Part shown: positions 9,750 through 14,698 of the stretch, piece by piece
How the letters are laid out: the number at the start of each line of letters is the position of its first letter
How positions within the stretch are numbered: position 1 is the stretch's first letter
Assembly: GCA_947624315.1 (NCBI GenBank)
Contig: CANQJU010000008.1
Location: 1-14,698, forward strand
DNA length: 14,698 nt
Direction of reading: 5' to 3'
Origin: an uncultured Bacilli bacterium
Lineage (GTDB): Bacteria; Bacillota_I; Bacilli_A; ML615J-28; CAG-698
Translations under genes and position numbers: made by a program
Notes under the pieces: generated by a model
The model's input: the letters and a program-made list of their open reading frames with translations, nothing else
Told to the model about the DNA's origin: nothing
The model's database searches: none

Positions 9750-11132
9750 CTACATTTTTTCAATGTGTTTTAATAAAATTTCAATGTCGTTTTTGGCTAA
9801 TAAATTATCTTTAACCATGTATTCAATCTTTTCAACACCATGAGCAACAGTAGCATGATCGCGATTTCCAAAATATTCTCCTATTGTTTTTAGAGGAATA
9901 TTGTATTTATAACGCAAAATATACATTGATATGTGTCTAGCGTAAGCAATTTGTTGCTTTCTTGATGAAGATAACATATCATTTACAGATACATTATAAT
10001 ATTGACTAACAACTTCGTTGATTTTTTTGATTAAATTACCATTATTTAAAGGTTTTGATGTGTCAATATTCTTTGGAAGAATTCTTTCAAGAGCAATATA
10101 CATATTTTCTTTAGTAAATGGTATATTTAAACAAATGCAATAAGTAATAAAACCTCTTAAAGCTCCTTCTAAATCCCTAATATTGTTTGGAAAATAATCG
10201 GCAAGCAATTCTAGAACTTCCATAGGGACATCATTTGGATCACTAATCAAACCTTTTAACTTGCTTTTTAGAATGGAAACACGTAATTTTTTATCAGGAG
10301 CTTTAATATCTACTTGAATACCCCAATTAAAACGCGATTTCAAACGATCCATCATATTTTTTAATTCATTTGCTGGACGGTCAGAAGTTAAAACAATTTG
10401 TTTATTACGATTAGTTAAAGATTCAAATACTTTAAAGAATTCTTCTTGAGTTGCATGTTTGTTTTCTAAAAATTGAATATCATCAACTAATAAAATATCA
10501 GCATTATAATATTTATCATAAAAATTTTCAATACTATTATCGGTTTTTTTAGAATTTGTGGCTAAAAAGTATTCTTCAGCAAATTTTTGACTGCTTACAT
10601 AAACGACATTAGTGTTAATATCATTATCTAAGATGTAATGTCCTATTGCTGACATAAGATGAGTCTTTCCTAAACCAACATCTCCAAAAATATATAAAGG
10701 ATTATATATTCTTTCGGGAGTTTCCGCAACTTTCATCGCTGAAATAAAAGCAAATCTATTGCTTTCTCCAACTTCAAAGTTACTAAAAGTATAAATTGGA
10801 GAAAGAATTCTTAAGGCATCAGTTGGATGAGTTGGTGTAACTAATGGATTAGTTTCTTTCTTTTTCTTGTCTTCCTCAGCTTCATCTTCAGTAATAAATT
10901 TAAACATTTTAAGTTCTGGACTTAATTTTTTAGCAATTTCATTAATTTTATTACTATAGAACTTTTCAATTCTATATTGATTTAATGAATTGGGAACAAC
11001 AATATAAATATAATTGTTTTCTTCTTTATAAATTTCTGTTAGTCCAGCAAACAAGTCATTGAAACTGTCTTCATCTAAATCTTTCTGAAGAGTTCCTAAG
11101 GTGTTTTGCCACAATTCTATATTGGAATTCAT
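9750..11132 (-). CDS. dnaA: Chromosomal replication initiator protein DnaA
   Basis: AAA+ initiator that binds DnaA boxes and unwinds oriC, 460 aa. Domain I (about 1-80) contacts partners, followed by a short charged linker (about 81-105, EDEAEEDKKKKE). The AAA+ domain has Walker A GDVGLGKT (150-157), Walker B ILLVDD (213-218) and the sensor-2 region RDLEGAL (319-325). The DNA-binding domain IV ends with the signature RDHATVAHG (424-432). Length and domain order are normal. ATG 11132 follows ATGAGG at 7-base spacing. It lies between dnaN and the box cluster at 11202-11380, so it is the marker gene of oriC and can autoregulate through those boxes. Confidence 0.98.
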   Translation of the reverse strand: MNSNIELWQNTLGTLQKDLDEDSFNDLFAGLTEIYKEENNYIYIVVPNSLNQYRIEKFYSNKINEIAKKLSPELKMFKFITEDEAEEDKKKKETNPLVTPTHPTDALRILSPIYTFSNFEVGESNRFAFISAMKVAETPERIYNPLYIFGDVGLGKTHLMSAIGHYILDNDINTNVVYVSSQKFAEEYFLATNSKKTDNSIENFYDKYYNADILLVDDIQFLENKHATQEEFFKVFESLTNRNKQIVLTSDRPANELKNMMDRLKSRFNWGIQVDIKAPDKKLRVSILKSKLKGLISDPNDVPMEVLELLADYFPNNIRDLEGALRGFITYCICLNIPFTKENMYIALERILPKNIDTSKPLNNGNLIKKINEVVSQYYNVSVNDMLSSSRKQQIAYARHISMYILRYKYNIPLKTIGEYFGNRDHATVAHGVEKIEYMVKDNLLAKNDIEILLKHIEKM

Positions 11133-11156
11133 ACTTAAACCTCATTTCATGATATA

Positions 11157-11165
11157 ATCATATCA
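11157..11165 (-). promoter_or_regulatory. Probable dnaA promoter (extended -10)
   Basis: On the minus strand TGATATGAT gives an extended -10 (TGn plus TATGAT, hexamer complement of 11157-11162), about 25 bases before the dnaA start codon. A clear -35 is lacking (TTATTA 16 bases upstream is weak). The DnaA boxes begin about 35 bases upstream, which fits autoregulation. Confidence 0.5.
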
Positions 11166-11201
11166 CACTTTATCTAAATAATAAACAAAAAATTAAAAAA
11201 G

Positions 11202-11380
11202 TTATTCACTTATCAACATGTGGAAAAGTTGTGGAAAAAATGTGAATAATGTTTTAATGTATATAAATATGTGGAAATGTGTAAAATTTTGTTTTATATA
11301 TAATATAGAAAGAGATAATTCATATTTTTAGAGATTTTTAAGTATAAAATTAACACAATTGCAAAATAATATGTTGATAA
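11202..11380. other. oriC: Replication origin (oriC) DnaA-box cluster
   Basis: Between dnaA and the next gene. Boxes one mismatch from TTATCCACA or its complement: TTATCAACA (11210-11218), TGTGGAAAA (11219-11227 and 11230-11238), TGTGAATAA (11241-11249) and TGTTGATAA (11372-11380). Weaker ones: TTATTCACT (11202-11210), TGTGGAAAT (11270-11278) and TGTGTAAAA (11278-11286). No perfect consensus box was seen. The stretch 11287-11371 is almost pure A/T and is the best candidate for the unwinding element. Divergent conserved operons on either side and the position upstream of dnaA support oriC. Confidence 0.85.
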
Positions 11381-11392
11381 ATAAAAAAAAGA

Positions 11393-11420
11393 TTGCAAAA
11401 AAATTAAAATATGATAAAAT
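11393..11420 (+). promoter_or_regulatory. Promoter of the membrane-protein gene
   Basis: TTGCAA (11393-11398), a 16-base spacer, then TAAAAT (11415-11420) preceded by TGA (extended -10). It lies just right of the last DnaA box and reads away from oriC toward the gene at 11475. Confidence 0.55.
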
Positions 11421-11474
11421 AATATAAGTACTGGAAACGGAGGAAATAGATTTATTTAAATCTAAGAAGATGTT

Positions 11475-12401
11475 ATGAGTAATAAGTATAAGAAAAATGC
11501 AAACAATAAAAATAAAAAAGAAGAAAATAAAAAAAATATTCTATCTTTTCCTGAAAAACTCAATAATGGATCAATCTTAGTTTTGTTAGTAATATATTTA
11601 GCTATAGCTATTACTTTGGGAATTGTTTCTTTCCCAGCTAATAAATATATTTCTGTACCTAATTATAGACATATTACTTGGAATGATAACATTTCTTGTT
11701 ATTTAAAGGTTACTACTACAGTTCAAGTTGGTGAAGGTGGAAAGATTGAACAAACAAATCGTATTTCTGCATATTTAAATAAAGGATTAACTGATGTTAA
11801 TTATAAAGTTCATTATGAAATAAGTGGATTAACTGCTGGAGATACAATGGAGTATATGCATACTCATAATAATCGTGATGATTTTGTAAGTTTGCCAATG
11901 AGTCACACTCTTGTAAGTAAAACAATTGCTGGAAATCGATATGATACTTTATTTGGCGAAGTTAAATATTATAAAGGTGATACTTATAATCCAAATAATG
12001 TTTATGTTTATAAATTTAAAGAACCTATTATTGGTTTAACAAAAAAAGAAGCCAATAATAAAGAAGACAATTCTGAATGGTATGGTGACCAATTAGTTTT
12101 AAAAGCAACTATTACAACATCAAGTTCAGGTAATAATTATGATGTTTATACAAGCGCAAATATTATTGCATCTGATCAAAGATATCATTTAGATTATCAA
12201 GTATATATGGTAACAGAAAGCGGAGATATTTATCCAATCGTTGGTTTTTATAATTATTTCTATACAGGAAGTAGATTATTAATTAATGAAACTACTATTG
12301 ATAATAGATTAAAACCAAAATACATTATTAGTAAAGCTAATTTCACAGATTCAACTGGAAAAACAATTAGTGTTTTCAGTCGTGAAGAAATCCAAAAATA
12401 A
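11475..12401 (+). CDS. Unrecognised single-pass membrane protein beside oriC
   Basis: 308 aa; I do not recognise a family. Residues 1-30 are Lys/Asn rich and presumably cytoplasmic. One hydrophobic helix follows at about 33-52 (GSILVLLVIYLAIAITLGIV). The remaining 255 residues are polar, rich in Tyr, Thr, Asn and beta-prone, with no second helix, suggesting an external domain (positive-inside rule). No lipobox, catalytic motif or anchor motif is visible. The start ATG has AAGAAG at 5-base spacing; a better GGAGG lies 29 bases upstream, separated by a small hairpin. It sits between oriC and rpmH, normally adjacent in Bacillota, and rpmH has its own promoter, so it is transcribed separately. 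Base composition resembles its neighbours. Confidence 0.85.
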   Translation: MSNKYKKNANNKNKKEENKKNILSFPEKLNNGSILVLLVIYLAIAITLGIVSFPANKYISVPNYRHITWNDNISCYLKVTTTVQVGEGGKIEQTNRISAYLNKGLTDVNYKVHYEISGLTAGDTMEYMHTHNNRDDFVSLPMSHTLVSKTIAGNRYDTLFGEVKYYKGDTYNPNNVYVYKFKEPIIGLTKKEANNKEDNSEWYGDQLVLKATITTSSSGNNYDVYTSANIIASDQRYHLDYQVYMVTESGDIYPIVGFYNYFYTGSRLLINETTIDNRLKPKYIISKANFTDSTGKTISVFSREEIQK

Positions 12402-12419
12402 ATTCAAAAAAATAAAAAC

Positions 12420-12448
12420 TTGACTTTTGCTTAGAAATAGTTTATAAT
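12420..12448 (+). promoter_or_regulatory. Promoter of the rpmH operon
   Basis: TTGACT (12420-12425), a 17-base spacer, then a perfect TATAAT (12443-12448), the best sigma-A promoter in the window. It is 34 bases before the rpmH start, which also has a strong AGGAGGTG (12469-12476). This fits high ribosomal-protein expression. Confidence 0.88.
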
Positions 12449-12482
12449 AAGCAAGCATGGTTTAATTTAGGAGGTGCTCTAT

Positions 12483-12617
12483 ATGAAAAGAACATATCAA
12501 CCCAATAAACGTAAACATAGTAAAACTCATGGTTTTCGTGCCCGTATGGCAACTGTTGGTGGAAGAGCTGTTTTAGCGCGTAGACGCAAAAAAGGTAGAA
12601 AACAATTAACTGCATAG
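12483..12617 (+). CDS. rpmH: 50S ribosomal protein L34
   Basis: A 44-aa basic protein, [20 protein letters not shown] at the N-terminus followed by [20 protein letters not shown], an unmistakable bL34, part of the large ribosomal subunit. It is preceded by AGGAGGTG at 6-base spacing and the strong promoter at 12420. rpmH immediately before rnpA is the standard arrangement. An intrinsic hairpin lies between the two genes. Confidence 0.98.
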   Translation: MKRTYQPNKRKHSKTHGFRARMATVGGRAVLARRRKKGRKQLTA

Positions 12618-12627
12618 TAAAATATCT

Positions 12628-12675
12628 AGGACCACTTGTATGTCAATTTTACATTAACAAATAGTGGTCCTTTTT
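12628..12675 (+). terminator. Terminator or attenuator between rpmH and rnpA
   Basis: AGGACCACT (12628-12636) pairs perfectly with AGTGGTCCT (12663-12671), loop of 26 nt, followed by a T-run (TTTTTGTTT). It begins 11 bases after rpmH and ends before the rnpA ribosome-binding site. Partial read-through would explain much higher L34 than RnpA output. Confidence 0.78.
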
Positions 12676-12696
12676 GTTTATCTACAAGGAGAAAAA

Positions 12697-13029
12697 ATGA
12701 ATAGACAGTATAGTTTGAAAAAGAATTTTGAAATTGAAAAATTAGTTAAAAAACGTATGAGTGTTGGTAATAAGTATTTTGCTATTTATTATCAAAAAAA
12801 TCAATCATGTTTACAGATTGCTATTTCAGTTTCTAAAAAAAATGGAAATGCTGTGGAGAGGAATTATCAAAAGCGAGTGATTCGCGAAATAATGCGAAAT
12901 AACCTTGAAAAATTAGATGGATATCGATTATTGGTGGTTGTGAAGAAAGATAGTAGGGAATTGAGTTTCGAAGAAAAAAACGAAAATATTTTAAACTTGT
13001 TAAAAAAGATAGAAAGGAATAATAAATGA
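12697..13029 (+). CDS. rnpA: Ribonuclease P protein component
   Basis: Protein subunit of RNase P, which matures tRNA 5' ends with the catalytic RNA. 110 aa, basic, usual length. The family motif appears as RNYQKRVIRE (55-64), where canonical RnpA has RNRxKR; the third residue is Tyr rather than Arg, and other motif residues are kept. ISVSKKNGNAV (43-53) precedes it as in the family. The frame is open to GTG 12664, but that codon lies inside the terminator stem, and ATG 12697 has AAGGAG (12686-12691) at 5-base spacing. The TGA stop overlaps the yidC start (ATGA), so the two are translationally coupled. Confidence 0.95.
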   Translation: MNRQYSLKKNFEIEKLVKKRMSVGNKYFAIYYQKNQSCLQIAISVSKKNGNAVERNYQKRVIREIMRNNLEKLDGYRLLVVVKKDSRELSFEEKNENILNLLKKIERNNK

Positions 13030-13976
13030 AGAAGGATAAACTAAAATATCTTTTTATGTTCCTATTAATTTTGGGTTGCTTAATCCTAGTAGGATGTAAA
13101 AAGAGTGATGCTGAAGTAACTTATCGTCCGATATATGGTTTTAAATTTCCGTCTTGGGATTTCCTTGTTTGGCCAATGGCAGCCTTAATGTATGGCATTG
13201 GTAAATTGTTTGGAGGATCATACGGATTAGTTATTATTTTATCAACTTTAATCGTTCGTACATTAGCTTGGCCAATATATGCTAAAAGTAATGATATGAC
13301 TTTAAAGATGCAACTTATGGCTCCTGAGCAAGCAAAACTAGAAGCCAAGTATGAAGGAAAAACTGATGAAGAAAGTCAAAGAAGAAAACAGTTAGAATTG
13401 ATGCAATTAATGAAGAAATATGGTGTTGGCATAAGTGGATGTTTAACTCCTTTCTTGCAATTGCCAATATTCATTGCTTTCTATGAAACATTGAGAAGAA
13501 TTCCTTCAACAAGAATGTCATATATAGTTGAACATGAATTAGGAATTGCTAAATTGCCTTTAGACTTTTCATTCTTAAACGGAAAGTTTTTAGGATTAGA
13601 TTTGTTCGCGGGAATAGGTCCTGGATGGCAAAAAGCTGGAATTTGGATTCTTGCAGGCTTAGTTGGTGCTACCCAAATATTGAGTCAAATTTTTATTAAT
13701 CGTCGTCAAAAGAAACAAAGAGAAGCTTCACAAGCAGATATTCCTGCTTATCGTCGTCCTGGTCAAACTGATCAACAAAAACAAACAGAGACTATGATGA
13801 AAGTTATGTTATATGGAATGCCTGTTATGATGGTATTATTTATTTTAACTAGCCCTGCAGCCTTAGGTTTATATTGGTTAGTAGGTAATATTTATTCAAC
13901 ATTGCAAAGTTATCTTGGTAGTTTATCAAGTGCTAAAAGATTAGAAAAATTAAAGAATAAAATGAGTAACAAATAG
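13026..13976 (+). CDS. yidC: Membrane protein insertase YidC/SpoIIIJ
   Basis: Inserts and folds membrane proteins with or without SecYEG. The 316-aa protein has a lipoprotein signal peptide (MKKDKLKYLF then a hydrophobic stretch) with lipobox LVGC at Cys24, as in Gram-positive YidC. The conserved groove Arg is R78 in LIVRTLAWPIYAKS, followed by the cytoplasmic coiled hairpin (MAPEQAKLEAKYEGK to LMKKYGV), GCLTPFLQLPIFIAFYETLR, an amphipathic segment, a helix starting around AGLVGATQIL, and last helices MMKVMLYGMPVMMVLFIL and AALGLYWLVGNIYSTLQSY. It overlaps rnpA by 4 bases, and the jag ribosome-binding site overlaps its stop codon. Confidence 0.96.
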   Translation: MKKDKLKYLFMFLLILGCLILVGCKKSDAEVTYRPIYGFKFPSWDFLVWPMAALMYGIGKLFGGSYGLVIILSTLIVRTLAWPIYAKSNDMTLKMQLMAPEQAKLEAKYEGKTDEESQRRKQLELMQLMKKYGVGISGCLTPFLQLPIFIAFYETLRRIPSTRMSYIVEHELGIAKLPLDFSFLNGKFLGLDLFAGIGPGWQKAGIWILAGLVGATQILSQIFINRRQKKQREASQADIPAYRRPGQTDQQKQTETMMKVMLYGMPVMMVLFILTSPAALGLYWLVGNIYSTLQSYLGSLSSAKRLEKLKNKMSNK

Positions 13977-13987
13977 GAGACATATAA

Positions 13988-14608
13988 ATGAGATCTAAAG
14001 TTTATGAAGTTAAAAACATCGAAGAAGCTAAGCAATTAGCAGTCAAAGAATTTAATGCAAGTCTAGATGATATTCAAATTGAAGTACTAAAGGAATCAAA
14101 AGGATTTTTAGGAATTGGAGCTAAGGTTGAAGTTAAAGCTACTTTAACTGTTGATGGAATTGAAAAAGGAAAAAAATATATTCAAATGATTTTAGATAAC
14201 AATCATATCGAAGGCTTTATTGAGAAAAAAATAAGAGATAATAATGTTGAATTTAACATCGATGCTGGTGAATTCAATGGTTATTTAATCGGTAAAAATT
14301 CTCGTAATTTAATAGCATTACAAACATTAGTTTCAACAGTTATTAATAATTACTATGAAGGTGATGAGTTAAAAACTGTTTTAGTTGATGTTGGTGGCTA
14401 TAAAAAGAAAAGAGTTAAAAGCTTAGAAAATATGGCTGTTGAATATGGCAAACAAGTTGCTCGTACAAAGCAAGTAATTAAACTTGATAGTTTAAATGCT
14501 TATGAAAGAAAAATAATTCACAATAAACTTTCTTCATGGAAAGATGTTCAAACACATTCTGAAGGTGAAGAACCAAATCGTGTTTTAATTATAGAACCAA
14601 AATTCTAG
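13988..14608 (+). CDS. jag: RNA-binding protein Jag/KhpB
   Basis: 206-aa protein with the three Jag parts: Jag-N (about 2-52, with KGFLGIGAKVEVK), KH (about 60-135) and R3H (about 140-203, R174-H178 in ERKIIH and THSEGEEPNR at 189-198). Jag/KhpB binds RNA, partners KhpA and influences cell elongation in Gram-positive bacteria, and is almost always next to yidC. The KH GxxG loop reads GKNS (102-105), lacking the second Gly. AGGAG overlaps the yidC stop, 11 bases separate the genes. Last gene before the right-hand inverted repeat. Confidence 0.95.
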   Translation: MRSKVYEVKNIEEAKQLAVKEFNASLDDIQIEVLKESKGFLGIGAKVEVKATLTVDGIEKGKKYIQMILDNNHIEGFIEKKIRDNNVEFNIDAGEFNGYLIGKNSRNLIALQTLVSTVINNYYEGDELKTVLVDVGGYKKKRVKSLENMAVEYGKQVARTKQVIKLDSLNAYERKIIHNKLSSWKDVQTHSEGEEPNRVLIIEPKF

Positions 14609-14624
14609 GAGATTTAAATCTCCT
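14607..14624. other. Perfect palindrome at the jag stop codon
   Basis: AGGAGATTTAAATCTCCT is an 18-bp perfect palindrome that includes the last two bases of the jag stop. As RNA it could form a hairpin. Its right arm ends in CCTC (14622-14625), where the 77-bp repeat begins, mirroring the hairpin behind gyrA. No T-tract follows. Confidence 0.6.
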
Positions 14625-14698
14625 CAGAACGTTGACAAATTATATTTTTGTTAAATGCAAAAAAAGAAAATTGTGGATATTTTAACCCACAATTTTTT
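14622..14698. repeat. Right copy of the 77-bp terminal inverted repeat
   Basis: Exact reverse complement of 1-77, starting CCTCAGAACGTTGACA and ending with the terminator hairpin. It contains TTGACA (14631-14636) with no good -10 at normal spacing. The outward continuation is not visible. Confidence 0.97.
14667..14698 (+). terminator. Intrinsic terminator of the rpmH-jag operon
   Basis: Stem AAAATTGTGG (14667-14676) / CCACAATTTT (14687-14696) with a 10-nt loop and T-tract running to the window end. It is identical to the terminator of the gyrase operon at the other end. Confidence 0.8.

Noticed and set aside
11287..11371. DnaA-trio unwinding motif
   Set aside because: The A/T stretch is a plausible unwinding element, but I could not find a convincing run of trios next to a DnaA box.
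14622..14698. Promoter in the terminal repeat (TTGACA at 14631)
   Set aside because: A perfect -35 word is present, but no acceptable -10 lies 16-18 bases downstream, and a terminator follows at once.

Overview
This window is the chromosomal replication-origin region of a low-GC, AT-rich Bacillota/Mollicutes-like bacterium (Bacilli sensu lato, possibly an uncultured RF39-, Izemoplasma- or Erysipelotrichales-like lineage; the lineage is inferred from gene order and base composition only). The gene set and order are the classic Firmicutes origin block: rpmH-rnpA-yidC-jag on one side of oriC and dnaA-dnaN-(S4 protein)-recF-gyrB-gyrA on the other. All conserved genes read away from oriC. Every conserved ORF is full length with TGA not read as Trp, so the Mycoplasma code 4 is unlikely.

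Layout, left to right: (1) 1-5986, leftward operon yaaA-recF-gyrB-gyrA, tightly packed, with one promoter near 6012-6040 and a terminator at 1-32. (2) 5987-7462, about 1.5 kb without a convincing gene. It holds a dense array of TACATAAATATGTA-type palindromic repeats (about 6130-6830, then 6968-7054 and 7361-7440), a strong promoter at 6845-6873 and a less AT-rich, hairpin-rich stretch. (3) 7463-8487, a two-gene rightward operon encoding a 78-aa ribbon-helix-helix protein and a ParA-type ATPase, followed by one more repeat and a bidirectional terminator. (4) 8558-11132, leftward dnaA-dnaN. (5) about 11200-11380, oriC with a cluster of near-consensus DnaA boxes, plus a smaller cluster in the dnaA-dnaN spacer. 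(6) 11475-12401, an unrecognised single-pass membrane protein. (7) 12483-14608, rpmH-rnpA-yidC-jag, followed by a terminator.

The most interesting part is regions 2 and 3. A small HTH-less ParA, a ribbon-helix-helix partner and an iterated palindromic array look like a type Ib plasmid partition system (ParF/ParG or delta/omega type). It is inserted between yaaA and dnaN, about 3 kb from oriC, in the only head-on orientation of the window. No Spo0J/ParB gene and no consensus Spo0J parS was seen in this window. The working hypothesis is an origin-proximal centromere with its own segregation machinery.

The two ends of the window are an exact 77-bp inverted repeat containing the same intrinsic terminator, downstream of gyrA on the left and of jag on the right. 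Either the origin segment is flanked by inverted copies of a longer repeat, or the window was cut at an assembly-graph repeat node.
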